From contig DASXVS010000002.1 in assembly GCA_036504095.1 (NCBI GenBank), positions 54,184 to 118,183 on the forward strand: a stretch of DNA of 64,000 nt, in the 5' to 3' direction. Below, in pieces: positions 25,102 through 33,933 of the stretch (position 1 is the first letter of the stretch; every line of letters starts with the position of its first letter). The notes beneath the pieces are model-generated. The model was not told the origin of the DNA. It did not search any database and saw only the letters and a program-made list of their open reading frames with translations. This DNA is from Armatimonadota bacterium (GTDB lineage Bacteria > Armatimonadota > DTGP01 > JAKQQT01). Both the position numbers and the translations under genes were made by a program.

Positions 25102-25982
25102 CACGTCAGGAGAGAAGGCATACGCGGAACGGGTTGTTGTTCACCATGCCGGGGATCGTGGGGCTTGTGGGCTTCACCATCTACCCGGTGCTGATGTCGC
25201 TGTACTATTCGTTCTGCAATTACAGCGTGCTCAAATCGCCAAAGTGGGTTGGGCTCCAGAACTACCAGGTGCTGGCCAACGACTCGCAGCTGCGCGTCGC
25301 CCTGTGGAACACGCTTGTGTTCGGCGTCATGTCCATCCCGCTCGGAATCCTGACGGCGTTCCTGCTGGCCAACCTTCTGAACCAGAAGGTGCGCTGGATG
25401 CCGATGTTCCGGACCGTCTTCTACCTGCCAAGCGTCGTTCCCGCGGTGGCCGGCGCGGTGCTATGGATATGGGTGTTGAACCCGCAGTTCGGCATCCTGA
25501 ACGTCGGCCTGATGCACCTCGGCATCCACAACCCGCCCGGCTGGCTCTCCGACCCGGCGTGGTCCAAGCCCGCCCTCGCGATTATGGGAATGTGGGGCGT
25601 CGGCGGTTGGATGGTCATCTTCCTCGCCGGCCTGCAGGACGTGCCGACGGAACTGCACGAATCGGCGCAACTGGACGGCGCCAGCGCTTTCCAATCGTGG
25701 TGGCACATATCCGTGCCGTTCATGAGCCCTCACCTGTTCTTCGCGAGCGTGATGGGTTTGATCGGCGTGAGTTCGTATTTCGCGCAGCCGATGGTTATGA
25801 CGGGCGGCGGCCCGGCGGACAGCACGCTGTTTTACGCCCAATATCTGTTCATGAACGCGTTCCAGTGGTTCAAGATGGGCTATGCCTGCGCCATGGCGTG
25901 GAGCCTCGCCATCGTGCTGATGATTCTCACCTGGCTGGTGTTCCGATCCTCATCGAAGTACGTGTACTACGCGGGAGAATGA
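25098..25982 (+). CDS. Sugar ABC transporter permease (MalF/UgpA type)
   Basis: A 294-residue inner-membrane permease with six predicted transmembrane helices (first LLFTMPGIVGLVGFTIYPVL). The EAA-type cytoplasmic loop is near LHESAQLDGASAFQSWWHIS, where the ATPase contacts. It works with the permease at 26119-26946 to import the sugar bound by the 23239-24546 lipoprotein. ATG 25098 overlaps the GxxExxY stop. GTG 25089 is an alternative. Neither has a strong ribosome binding site, so translation may be coupled. Confidence 0.88.
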   Translation: MTRQERRHTRNGLLFTMPGIVGLVGFTIYPVLMSLYYSFCNYSVLKSPKWVGLQNYQVLANDSQLRVALWNTLVFGVMSIPLGILTAFLLANLLNQKVRWMPMFRTVFYLPSVVPAVAGAVLWIWVLNPQFGILNVGLMHLGIHNPPGWLSDPAWSKPALAIMGMWGVGGWMVIFLAGLQDVPTELHESAQLDGASAFQSWWHISVPFMSPHLFFASVMGLIGVSSYFAQPMVMTGGGPADSTLFYAQYLFMNAFQWFKMGYACAMAWSLAIVLMILTWLVFRSSSKYVYYAGE

Positions 25983-25997
25983 AGGCATCAATCAGGA

Positions 25998-26093
25998 TTT
26001 TCACCGCTGAGGACGCGGAGGTCGCAGAGGAACGCAGAGCAGAAGCAATTCGCCCTCTGCGCCCCTCAGCGTCCTCTGCGCCCTCAGCGGTAA
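25998..26093. repeat. Stem-loop element, CCGCTGAGGACGC arms
   Basis: Left arm ACCGCTGAGGACGCGGAGG... (from about 25999) and right arm ...CAGCGTCCTCTGCGCCCTCAGCGGT (to about 26092) pair over roughly 37 bp with several mismatches. The units are (G/A)CGC(A/G)GAGG. It lies between the two permease genes and resembles the GxxExxY cassette arms but has no gene inside. Confidence 0.75.
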
Positions 26094-26118
26094 TGAACAA
26101 GTAGTGTCGAGGTAGACC

Positions 26119-26946
26119 TTGCGCAAAACCGTTTTCCAACAGTTGATTTCCTATCTGCTGCTCATCGCGCTGAGCATCGTGTTCATCGTACCCTTCGTCT
26201 GGCTCGTGACCACGTCCGTGAAGCCCGATGACCAGATTCTGCACTATCCGCCCATCTGGATACCGCACCCGTTCAACTGGCGGAATTATGCGGATGGGCT
26301 GACGGCGATACCGTTCGCGCTCTACCTGCGCAACACGCTGCTGATCTGCGCGGCGGTGGTCGCCGGTACGGTGCTTTCGTGCTCGATGGTGGCGTACGGA
26401 CTCAGCCGCATTCCGTGGAAGGGGCGCGACGTGCTTTTCTACGCGCTCGTCGGGACTATGCTCCTGCCGCCCCAGGTCACCATGGTCCCCGTCTTCAGTA
26501 TCTTCAAGAACCTCGGTTGGCTGGACACTTACCTGCCGCTGACGTTTCCGGCCTTCCTCGGCGGGGCGTTCAGCGTGTTCCTGCTGCGGCAGTTCTTCCG
26601 GTCCATCCCGAACGAACTCACCGAGGCGGCGCGCATGGACGGCACGACGGAGTTCGACAACTACTGGCGCATCATTCTGCCGTTGGCCAAGCCCGCCCTG
26701 TGGACGGTGGGCCTCTTCGCGTTCATCGGCGCGTGGAACGACTACCTCGGCCCGCTCATCTACCTGTTCGACGATCGAAAATACACACTCAGCCTGGGCC
26801 TGGCGATGTTCCGCACCCAATACGGGGCGGAGTGGGGCCAGATGATGGCGGTGAGCACGGTGGTGACCGTCCCGCTGGTGATCCTGTTCTTCTTCACCCA
26901 GCGTACCTTCGTACAGGGCATCACGATGACGGGAATTAAGGGATGA
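26119..26946 (+). CDS. Sugar ABC transporter permease (MalG type)
   Basis: A 275-residue permease with six transmembrane helices, beginning ISYLLLIALSIVFIVPFVWL. The EAA loop reads ELTEAARMDGTTEFDNYWRI with PLAKPAL following. It is the second permease of the importer. TTG 26119 is the likely start (GAGG about six bases upstream). An inverted-repeat element fills most of the 136-base gap to the previous permease, so the operon is stretched but apparently intact. Confidence 0.88.
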   Translation: MRKTVFQQLISYLLLIALSIVFIVPFVWLVTTSVKPDDQILHYPPIWIPHPFNWRNYADGLTAIPFALYLRNTLLICAAVVAGTVLSCSMVAYGLSRIPWKGRDVLFYALVGTMLLPPQVTMVPVFSIFKNLGWLDTYLPLTFPAFLGGAFSVFLLRQFFRSIPNELTEAARMDGTTEFDNYWRIILPLAKPALWTVGLFAFIGAWNDYLGPLIYLFDDRKYTLSLGLAMFRTQYGAEWGQMMAVSTVVTVPLVILFFFTQRTFVQGITMTGIKG

Positions 26947-27090
26947 TACCGACTGGCTAATTGAGGTTAGGCCAGGGTCAGCCAGAGCGGCGGGATCTGA
27001 ACGCATTGGCAGGCCTCACGAGACAAGGTTTTAAGCCATCGTCTGACCCCGATGGCAGGCCGCGTGTGGGTTCATGTCTGCCTGATAACC

Positions 27091-27096
27091 TACAAT
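27091..27096 (+). promoter_or_regulatory. Possible -10 box for the propeller gene
   Basis: TACAAT lies 41 bases before the ATG at 27137. The only -35-like match (TTCATG, 27071-27076) is too close, so the promoter assignment is weak. Confidence 0.3.
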
Positions 27097-27136
27097 TAGG
27101 CATGGAGTTTCTTTACTACACGTCAAGGAGTCTGTC

Positions 27137-28321
27137 ATGCTTAGTCGCTCACGTTGTATCACTGCTTTGAGCCTCGTCCTCCTCGCGGCGATGGCTCCCC
27201 GTCCCTCCTCCGCCCAGCAGGTAAGCGTCATCGCCGCCGGCAAAAACGCGATGGCGCCGGCGACCGCCGACGGAATTGTCTACTTCCTCTCCGATGACTC
27301 CAGGCTCTACGCGGTGAATGCCGCCGATGGCAGCCCGGTCTCCGGCTTCCCCGCCGATATTGCCGCCGCGGTGAACGACGGCAGCAAACCAATCGGCCGC
27401 CCCTCCATCTACGATGCCGGTGACGGCAAGGGCATCTATGTTGCCACGGACAACGGCGGCGTGGTGCGGTTCGGTGCGGATGGCGCCGTAAAATGGGTCT
27501 ACAAAGGCGCCAGTGATAAGCTGTACGTACCGAATGTCTACTCGCCCGCCTTAACGGCGGACGGTGACGTATTCGCCGTCTCGACGTATTCCGGAGCGGG
27601 CCACGTAATCAAGCTGCGCGCGGCCGACGGCGGATTCGTGATCGCTTCGCCGGGCATGCCCAACGCATCGGCGCTGGCTGTGGTCGACGGATACGTGTAC
27701 TCGGGAAACAACGGCGCGACGGTGTTGAACACATCCGACCTGAGCATACGGGCCGGACTGGGAAGCAGCAGCACCAACTTCGGTCCGGCCTACATCGTCG
27801 GGAATTCACTCTTTATGGCGTCGAACACCGGCGGTGGGTACCTGTACAAGGCAAACCGCACGACCCTGGCGTTCGATGCAACCTTCGCCGGTGCAGGCGC
27901 GGCCAGCGTCTCCGCGGACGGGGTAAATTGCATTTTTGCGGACACGACCGCGAAACCCGCGCCAAAGCTCTATGCTGCCACAGGCGGCTTGCTGTGGCCA
28001 ACCGTATACGAGGTCGATGGCGCCACGGGAGCGACGAAAACCCTCATCCAGACGCCCCTGCTCGGCATCCCCTATGGAATCGTCATCAACCGCTCCAACA
28101 ACACCCTCGCGTTCAGCTGTATACAGGCGAATATATCGACTGGCGAGGTTAAATACGTCCTCTACCAGGTTTCCATTGCCGATCCGGTCAACGGCGTGAG
28201 AATCAGCCCGAACCTTCAGGGCGAACTGACCTTGCCCGCATTTGACCCCATCACCAAGCGGTTCTTCGTGGGGAGCACCGGTGCGGTGAATGGAATCCTG
28301 TACGGTTTCGACAGCATGTAA
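27137..28321 (+). CDS. Secreted PQQ-like beta-propeller protein
   Basis: A 394-residue exported protein. The signal peptide ends near AAMAPRPSSAQ. Blades such as GIVYFLSDDSRLYAVNAADG, GIYVATDNGGVVRFGADG and DVFAVSTYSGAGHVIKLRAADG are PQQ-propeller-like, each ending in a D/AADG turn. No cofactor ligands are evident, so it is probably a structural or binding propeller. AAGGAG precedes the ATG. The M15 peptidase gene follows 30 bases downstream and may be co-transcribed. Confidence 0.7.
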   Translation: MLSRSRCITALSLVLLAAMAPRPSSAQQVSVIAAGKNAMAPATADGIVYFLSDDSRLYAVNAADGSPVSGFPADIAAAVNDGSKPIGRPSIYDAGDGKGIYVATDNGGVVRFGADGAVKWVYKGASDKLYVPNVYSPALTADGDVFAVSTYSGAGHVIKLRAADGGFVIASPGMPNASALAVVDGYVYSGNNGATVLNTSDLSIRAGLGSSSTNFGPAYIVGNSLFMASNTGGGYLYKANRTTLAFDATFAGAGAASVSADGVNCIFADTTAKPAPKLYAATGGLLWPTVYEVDGATGATKTLIQTPLLGIPYGIVINRSNNTLAFSCIQANISTGEVKYVLYQVSIADPVNGVRISPNLQGELTLPAFDPITKRFFVGSTGAVNGILYGFDSM

Positions 28322-28351
28322 TGAGGGGCGTGTCGTGAAGGGAAGGCGGTT

Positions 28352-29284
28352 ATGAAAAAGCTGCCGGTCGCGATATTCGTCGTGCTCTCACTTGTAATTG
28401 TGGTTCGACTGCCCGGCCCCGCCACGGTCCACGCCCAACCGGCGGCCGTGCTCGACCGGGCAGTCGAACTCGCTTCGAAAGGCGCCAGCCTCATGCCGCC
28501 GGACCAGTTGCGCCGCTGGGCGCCGGATGCGGTAACCGGCGCTTCAGCGACGCGCGTGGATGCCGCGGCGATGAACGTCATTCGAAGGGCGGAGAAAGCG
28601 TTCATCCTTGATCCCTCCGCGTCGTCGCTGGATCTTATCCCCGAACCCGACCGCACGCGCTTCAAGGACTTCCAATGGGACCCGGACGACTATCCCGGCG
28701 GGCCTGTGGGGCCGCACGAGGAGGTCGCACTCGCGCAGGACGCCGCGTTGAGCCGCATCCGCGCCGAACGCCGCGCGAACTCCACCGCAACGGCCGTCGT
28801 CAGGGAATCGGAGTTCAACAACGACGTCTGGAAGTACATCGAATCCGAGGAACGAGTGGTGCCCGGTCAGGAACGCTTCAAACTGAACCGCTGGGCGCTG
28901 GCATCGTTTATCGCCATGCGCGAGGCAGCGAAGCGGGACGGCGTGGACATCGTGATCCTCTCCTCCAACCGCCTGCCCGCCACCGCGGCGCAAAACGCGA
29001 CGAGGGAGAGCAACTCGTACGCCGTTGCGCGCTTCTCCAGCCACATCTTGGGGCTGGCGATGGATATTCAGCTGCGCGACGTGGCATTGGCGGTGTCGGA
29101 AACCAGCACGCGCCCGATGAGCAACGTCATCGCGATGCGCCGGTCGAGGGCGCATAAATGGATGTTCCTGCGCGGCGCGGCGTTCGGTTGGTACCCCTAT
29201 CAGCACGAGCCGTGGCACTGGGAGTACAACCCGCCGGGTTTCCGCGAACGTTTCTGGAACGGCTACACGGGTAAACGGCCGTGA
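28352..29284 (+). CDS. M15-family D-Ala-D-Ala carboxypeptidase (VanY-like)
   Basis: A 310-residue exported peptidase. After the signal peptide (about 1-29) comes a short module with VTGASATRVDAAAMNVIRRA, resembling the dockerin-like end of the kelch protein at the window's left edge. The catalytic domain holds SSHILGLAMDIQL (SxHxxGxAxD zinc motif) and HEPWHWEYNP (catalytic Glu/His, zinc His). VanY-type enzymes trim peptidoglycan stem peptides. The RBS is weak. Confidence 0.85.
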   Translation: MKKLPVAIFVVLSLVIVVRLPGPATVHAQPAAVLDRAVELASKGASLMPPDQLRRWAPDAVTGASATRVDAAAMNVIRRAEKAFILDPSASSLDLIPEPDRTRFKDFQWDPDDYPGGPVGPHEEVALAQDAALSRIRAERRANSTATAVVRESEFNNDVWKYIESEERVVPGQERFKLNRWALASFIAMREAAKRDGVDIVILSSNRLPATAAQNATRESNSYAVARFSSHILGLAMDIQLRDVALAVSETSTRPMSNVIAMRRSRAHKWMFLRGAAFGWYPYQHEPWHWEYNPPGFRERFWNGYTGKRP

Positions 29285-29300
29285 GCGGACGCTTGGTGGG

Positions 29301-29516
29301 TCACAAATCGTCTTCCGTCGGGCCTGTTTTGGAGGCGATACGCGCAAGCATCACCGGACCTAGCTCCTCGCCGTCGTGAAAGGCCCACACAAAGTCCGGC
29401 CAACCGAATCGCCTAAGGACTCTATGACAGCCGCCGGACTCGCGCTTTACTTACCAACCGATCCGCAGCAATCCGGCGAGCACGTGACGCGCCTTGGTTG
29501 AGGGCCATGAGCTCAT
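29301..29516 (-). pseudogene. hicA: HicA-type mRNA interferase toxin, broken by an in-frame stop
   Basis: The frame reads MSSWPSTKARHVLAGLLRIGW, then TAA (29451-29453), then VKRESGGCHRVLRRFGWPDF and FVWAFHDGEELGPVMLARIA to a normal stop. Both halves together match a full HicA: double-stranded-RNA-binding-like fold with the SGxxHR catalytic His. A single nonsense codon at position 22 inactivates it. The start ATG overlaps the hicB stop (ATGA). Toxin loss with retained antitoxin is a typical decay path. Confidence 0.75.
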
Positions 29517-29719
29517 GCCGCAAGCGCGAATAGCTGGAGGTCGTCGGGCACCGGTTCACCGTGCTCCACTCGATCTGCCAGCACTCGCGACGCCAGTGCC
29601 TGGACGCGCGCGACCGCTTCCGCCTTGCTGGTCCTGTACGCAAGCGTACCTGGAAGTGCGGGGAAGTCGGCTATCCACCGCCCATCGTATTCCAGTTCCG
29701 TCTCAATCAGCAATCGCAT
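29513..29719 (-). CDS. hicB: HicB-family antitoxin
   Basis: A 68-residue protein with the HicB partial RNase-H fold: MRLLIETELEYDGRWIADFP followed by ALPGTLAYRTSKAEAVARVQ. The family neutralises HicA toxins and can autoregulate its operon. No C-terminal DNA-binding extension is present, as in short HicB forms. ATG 29719 matches the usual family start; an ATG at 29752 is possible. Its partner hicA is disrupted. Confidence 0.8.
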   Translation of the reverse strand: MRLLIETELEYDGRWIADFPALPGTLAYRTSKAEAVARVQALASRVLADRVEHGEPVPDDLQLFALAA

Positions 29720-29859
29720 ACCAGCCCCAGTCCTCGCCAGGCGACCTCGCATGAGTATTCGACTCCGACGTTGGCATACTCGCTAACCCGCCGTGCGGCG
29801 CGGGCCTCCGCCTCTGCAGGCCCGTTCGGGTGCCGGCGCACGACCTCCTGAACCAGCAC
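29707..29859 (-). pseudogene. Possible remnant ORF upstream of hicB
   Basis: A 50-codon frame reading ...ARRVSEYANVGVEYSCEVAW... overlaps the hicB start in the coupled manner of a real gene end. A TAG immediately precedes its only start candidate, so it may be the 3' remnant of a lost gene. No family recognised. Confidence 0.25.
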
Positions 29860-29909
29860 CTATTCCCAGGCGAGGACGAGGCCGGCGTTTGGGTGCTATA
29901 CATACGTTC

Positions 29910-30689
29910 ATGGAAACGCCGCATACAGACCCGAATCCGGCCCAATGGGATCCCGGTCTCTATACAAGGGCCCATTCATTCGTCTGGCAGGCGGCCCACT
30001 CCCTCGTGGACCTGCTGAACCCGCAGCCTGGGGAGCGCATCATGGATCTCGGTTGCGGCACCGGGCAACTTACCCGCACACTCGCGGACAGCGGAGCAAC
30101 GGTAGTGGGAGTCGACCGGTCACCGGAGATGATCGAGGCCGCGAAAGCCGCATATCCCGGCCTCGATCTCCGAGTGATGGACGCGCTTCACCTGACAAGC
30201 GACGAGCCGCTCGATGCGGTGTTCTCGAACGCCGCGCTGCACTGGATACCGCGCGCGGACGTGGTGGCCCGCAACATCGTGAATATCTTGCGGCCGGGAG
30301 GCCGTTTCGTGGCGGAGTTCGGCGGGAAGGGTAATATCCGCACGATCCTTGCGGGGCTGCGGGAGGCAATACACACGGAAACGGGGCGGATGGTGATGAA
30401 CCCGTGGTATTTTCCAACCATCGCGGAATACGCCGCCGTATTGGAACGGGCCGGGCTGGAAGTCACGTTTGCCCAATTGTTCGACCGGCCCACCCCGGGG
30501 GAAGGCCCGGACGCAATGCGCAACTGGCTTCGGATGTTCTGCGGAACGATGCTGGACGCGATCCCCGGGGAGAAGCGCGAAGCGGTAATATCGCGGTGCG
30601 AGGACAACTGCCGCCCGAGTCTGTTCCGCGACGGCGTATGGGTGGCGGACTACCGCCGCCTGCGCGTGATGGCGATCAAGCCCTCGTAG
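29910..30689 (+). CDS. Class I SAM-dependent methyltransferase
   Basis: A 259-residue methyltransferase of the trans-aconitate methyltransferase-like group. Motif I is MDLGCGTGQLTRTLA, with the acidic motif II in VVGVDRSPEMIEAA, AVFSNAALHWI as motif IV and NILRPGGRFVAEF as the post-IV strand. The start ATG 29910 gives METPHTDPNPAQWDPGLYTR, a typical N-terminus for this group. The methyl acceptor is unknown. It stands alone between the hic locus and convergent topA. Confidence 0.85.
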   Translation: METPHTDPNPAQWDPGLYTRAHSFVWQAAHSLVDLLNPQPGERIMDLGCGTGQLTRTLADSGATVVGVDRSPEMIEAAKAAYPGLDLRVMDALHLTSDEPLDAVFSNAALHWIPRADVVARNIVNILRPGGRFVAEFGGKGNIRTILAGLREAIHTETGRMVMNPWYFPTIAEYAAVLERAGLEVTFAQLFDRPTPGEGPDAMRNWLRMFCGTMLDAIPGEKREAVISRCEDNCRPSLFRDGVWVADYRRLRVMAIKPS

Positions 30690-30741
30690 CGATACCTAAC
30701 GCTCGGCGATGGGCAGGGACCATCCACCGTCCACTGTCCCA

Positions 30742-32907
30742 TCATGCCTTCTCTGCGTCGGCCTCGGGATCCGCCTTGGCTGCGGGTTTCGCGTTCGTTG
30801 GGCAGGCCTTGTTGGTGCACTTGATGCCCATCAGGCGCCGGCCCATGCGGTCTTCTCCCAGGTTATATCCGCACGTATCGCAGAATTTATCCGGCAGCGG
30901 TTTGTAGAACGTCGTGAAGTCGCACTCGGGATAGCGCGAGCACCCGTAGAATTTGTAATCCTTGCCGGCTTTGCTCTTTGATTTCTTCTCCACGATCTCG
31001 CCCGTGCAGCCTTCGCGCGGGCATTCGACGCCGATTTTTACGGTGATCGGCCGCGTGTACTTGCAGTCCGGGAATCCGCTGCAGCCGATGAATTCGCCGA
31101 ACCGGCCCTGACGGATATGCAGTTCCTTGCCACACTCCGGGCAGACCTCTCCTTCGAGGACCTTCGGCGTCATCTTCACCCGTTCCGCCTCGGTTTCGGC
31201 CTTGCCGATGGCGATTTCGAACGGCACATAGAATTCCCTGACAATCGCAACCCAGTTCTCGCTGCCGTCTTCCACGCGGTCAAGCCGGCCTTCCATACCG
31301 GAGGTGAACTGCACGTCAACGATCTTCGGGAAGTGCTTCACAAGGAGGTCGTTCACGGCGAAGCCCAGCTCGGTGGGATAGAACCGCTTCTCGCGCAGTT
31401 CCACATAGCCCCGATCCTGAACGGTGCCGACGATGGTGGCGTACGTGCTCGGCCGGCCGACGCCGTTTTCCTCCAGCGTTTTTACAAGCGTGGCCGGATT
31501 ATAGCGGGGCAGCGGTTCCGTGAAATGCTGCCGCGGAGTGATGCCCAACAGGTCCAGCAGGTCATGCGCCGCGAGCGCGGGTAGCTTCTGCGCGAATTCG
31601 TCCTCGGTCTTCTCGTCTTCATCCTTGGCGACCGTGTAGACGCGGCGGAAGCCATCGAAGATCTGCACCGTGCCGCTGGCCCGGAACAGAAAGGCGGATC
31701 CGTCGTGCGTGGCATGCACGTCCACGGTCGTCACTTCATCAACACCGCTGTGCATCTGACTTGAGACGAAGCGCTTCCAAATGAGATCGTACATCTTGAA
31801 CTGCTCGGTGGTCAGACGAGCCTTGATGGCTTCGGGACGGCGAAACGCGCTGGTGGGGCGGATCGCTTCGTGCGCATCCTGCGCCGTATTGCGACTCCTG
31901 TAGACCCTAGGAGACAAAGGCGCGTACTTCGCGCCGTAAGTCTCCGTGATGAAGTGCAGTGCCTCTTCCTGGGCTTCCTTCGCTACGCGAGTGCTGTCGG
32001 TACGCATATAGGTAATCAGGCCAACGCTGCCCTCCGCGCCCAGGTCCACGCCTTCGTACAACTGCTGCGCGATCGCCATCGTCTTCTTGTTGCTCATCCC
32101 CAGTTTGCGGCTGGCTTCCTGTTGCAGGGTGCTGGTGATGAAGGGGGCATAGGGGTTGACCTTGCGCTCCGACTTCTTGACGGAACCGACGCTCCAGGCG
32201 GAGCCCTTCAGTGCGGCGAGTACGTCGTCCGCTTCGGCCTGGTTATGGAGCTCCAGCTTTTCGCGCGTTCCGACGCGGCCGATCAATTTGGCGTCGAACG
32301 GGTGCTTTTTCGCCTGCGGGGTGACGCTGGCGGTGATGCTCCAGTATTCCACCGGCACGAAGGCCAGGATTTCGCGCTCACGGTCGCAAATGAGGCGCAG
32401 GGCCACGCTCTGTACGCGGCCGGCGCTCAGATTGCGCTTGATCTTCTTCCACAACAGCGGGCTCAGCTTGTAGCCGACGAGCCGGTCCAGCACGCGTCGC
32501 GCCTGTTGAGCATCGACCCGTCCCTTGTCCACAGTGCGCGGATGGCGGATGGCTTCCTCGACGGCGGACCGGGTGATCTCGTTGAACTGGATCCGCACGG
32601 CGTTCTTCAGGTGCAGCGCCTCGGAGAGGTGCCACGCGATCGCTTCACCCTCGCGATCGGGGTCGCTTGCCAGGAAGACCGTTTCCTTGTCCTTGGCAGC
32701 TTCCCTCAGGTCTTTGATGACCTTCGTTTTGTCCGGGATGATGGTGTAAGTTGGGGCGAAGTCGTTGTCCACGTCTATGCTGAGTTTGGATTTCGGCAGG
32801 TCCCGGACGTGTCCCATGCTCGCTCGGACGTCATAGCCCGGGCCGAGGATGTTCTTCAGCGTCTTTATCTTCGCGGGCGATTCAACAATGATCAGGGACT
32901 TGGACAT
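30742..32907 (-). CDS. topA: DNA topoisomerase I
   Basis: A 721-residue type IA topoisomerase that relaxes negative supercoils. The Toprim domain starts IIVESPAKIKTL, with DxDREGEAIAWHL (acidic triad). The active-site Tyr is in GLITYMRTDSTRV. Three C-terminal four-cysteine zinc modules follow: CPECGKELHIRQGRFGEFIG, CPREGCTGEIVEKK...YGCSRYPEC, and CDTCGYNLGEDRMGRRLMG (with KCTNKAC). MSKSLIIVES begins at ATG 32907; the earlier in-frame start 15 bases upstream is less likely. No operon partner is evident. Confidence 0.95.
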   Translation of the reverse strand: MSKSLIIVESPAKIKTLKNILGPGYDVRASMGHVRDLPKSKLSIDVDNDFAPTYTIIPDKTKVIKDLREAAKDKETVFLASDPDREGEAIAWHLSEALHLKNAVRIQFNEITRSAVEEAIRHPRTVDKGRVDAQQARRVLDRLVGYKLSPLLWKKIKRNLSAGRVQSVALRLICDREREILAFVPVEYWSITASVTPQAKKHPFDAKLIGRVGTREKLELHNQAEADDVLAALKGSAWSVGSVKKSERKVNPYAPFITSTLQQEASRKLGMSNKKTMAIAQQLYEGVDLGAEGSVGLITYMRTDSTRVAKEAQEEALHFITETYGAKYAPLSPRVYRSRNTAQDAHEAIRPTSAFRRPEAIKARLTTEQFKMYDLIWKRFVSSQMHSGVDEVTTVDVHATHDGSAFLFRASGTVQIFDGFRRVYTVAKDEDEKTEDEFAQKLPALAAHDLLDLLGITPRQHFTEPLPRYNPATLVKTLEENGVGRPSTYATIVGTVQDRGYVELREKRFYPTELGFAVNDLLVKHFPKIVDVQFTSGMEGRLDRVEDGSENWVAIVREFYVPFEIAIGKAETEAERVKMTPKVLEGEVCPECGKELHIRQGRFGEFIGCSGFPDCKYTRPITVKIGVECPREGCTGEIVEKKSKSKAGKDYKFYGCSRYPECDFTTFYKPLPDKFCDTCGYNLGEDRMGRRLMGIKCTNKACPTNAKPAAKADPEADAEKA

Positions 32908-33108
32908 GTACTGGGTCTGCACTTTCAGGTCCGAACGGACCGCTGCGGCGAGGCGCTTTCGAACACGCGACGCCCGCCTTCGTTGCGTTCCTATGAGCGG
33001 TGGAACGCCCGGAACCGCATCATAGTAGCACAGGCAACGGTTTCGGTGTTAGGCGCCGGGCGCCGGGGACCGAATCCCGATACCTGACGCCCGCCACCCA
33101 ACAGGTGC

Positions 33109-33114
33109 CATAAT
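33109..33114 (+). promoter_or_regulatory. Possible -10 box for the DUF1054 gene
   Basis: CATAAT about 20 bases before the ATG at 33135, downstream of a GC-rich stretch with GGCGCCGGGCGCC units. No strong -35 is seen. Confidence 0.3.
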
Positions 33115-33134
33115 ACGTTCCGGGAGGACACGGA

Positions 33135-33776
33135 ATGAAATTCGCCGGATGGACACGAGAAGACTTCGCAGCGTTCCATATCACTGATTTCGATGAACGC
33201 ATGGCGGTTCTTCGTGATCGGATCCAGCCGAAGTTGGACGCGCTTGGAATCGACCTGGTGGGACTGCTGCAAGCCGAAACCGGCACGGAGTGGTATCACC
33301 ATGTTGCCAAACATATGCGGCGCAGCGTCAATTTGCCTTTGGACACGTGGGTAGCCCTGAACCGCGCGAAAAAGGGCTACAAGGCAACGGTCCACTTTGG
33401 GGTAGGTTTGAGCGCCCTGGGCGCGAACGCCTGCCTGGTAGTGAAGCAGGAGTGTGTGGAGCGGGAGTCATTCGCCGCCGGCATCGAGCGTGAGGTGGGC
33501 GTGATCTGCCCGCTCCTCGCCGCGTCCGGCAATCTCTACATCGGTGATGTCCCCAACGCCGCGGAAGAAGAGATGCTGCCTGCGAAATCAGCTGGCGTGG
33601 ATGACTGGATAAAGCGGGCCGAGTGGCTCCGCAACCGTAAGATGTACGAGTTTGAGATGGGCTATCGGATCCCCGTCGAGGAAGCCTGCGCACTGGGCAG
33701 CGAATTGCCGCAGACTACCCTGAAGCTCATCCGGGAGATGCTCCCGCTATATCAGGCGGGCATATCAACCAGATAA
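33135..33776 (+). CDS. DUF1054 (YktB-like) family protein
   Basis: A 213-residue cytoplasmic protein matching the YktB/UPF0637 family: FAGWTREDFAAFHITDFDER near the N-terminus, FYHVAKHxRRxVN-like WYHHVAKHMRRSVNLPLDTW (about 54-73), and KKGYKATVHFGVGL. The family fold is known only from structure, with no established activity. GGGAGGACACGG precedes the ATG. Confidence 0.75.
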   Translation: MKFAGWTREDFAAFHITDFDERMAVLRDRIQPKLDALGIDLVGLLQAETGTEWYHHVAKHMRRSVNLPLDTWVALNRAKKGYKATVHFGVGLSALGANACLVVKQECVERESFAAGIEREVGVICPLLAASGNLYIGDVPNAAEEEMLPAKSAGVDDWIKRAEWLRNRKMYEFEMGYRIPVEEACALGSELPQTTLKLIREMLPLYQAGISTR

Positions 33777-33858
33777 CCGGCAAAACGTCCGGCGCACATT
33801 CACCGAATCCGCGCTGAGCAGGCGGCCAGGCCAGTGTGCACATTTCCTGGACGAATGG

Positions 33859-33864
33859 TATAAT
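33859..33864 (+). promoter_or_regulatory. TATAAT -10 box of the prepilin gene
   Basis: A consensus TATAAT inside GAATGGTATAATACATC, 70 bases before the ATG at 33934. A -35 is not clear. The surrounding ATGGTAT/ATACAT halves resemble the palindrome ahead of the prepilin gene at 51522-52289. Confidence 0.45.
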
Positions 33865-33933
33865 ACATCAGTAAATGCGCTTGCCGGGGCCGCTATCAAG
33901 GCGCCGGTTACGGCGAAAGAGAAGAGGTAGTCC

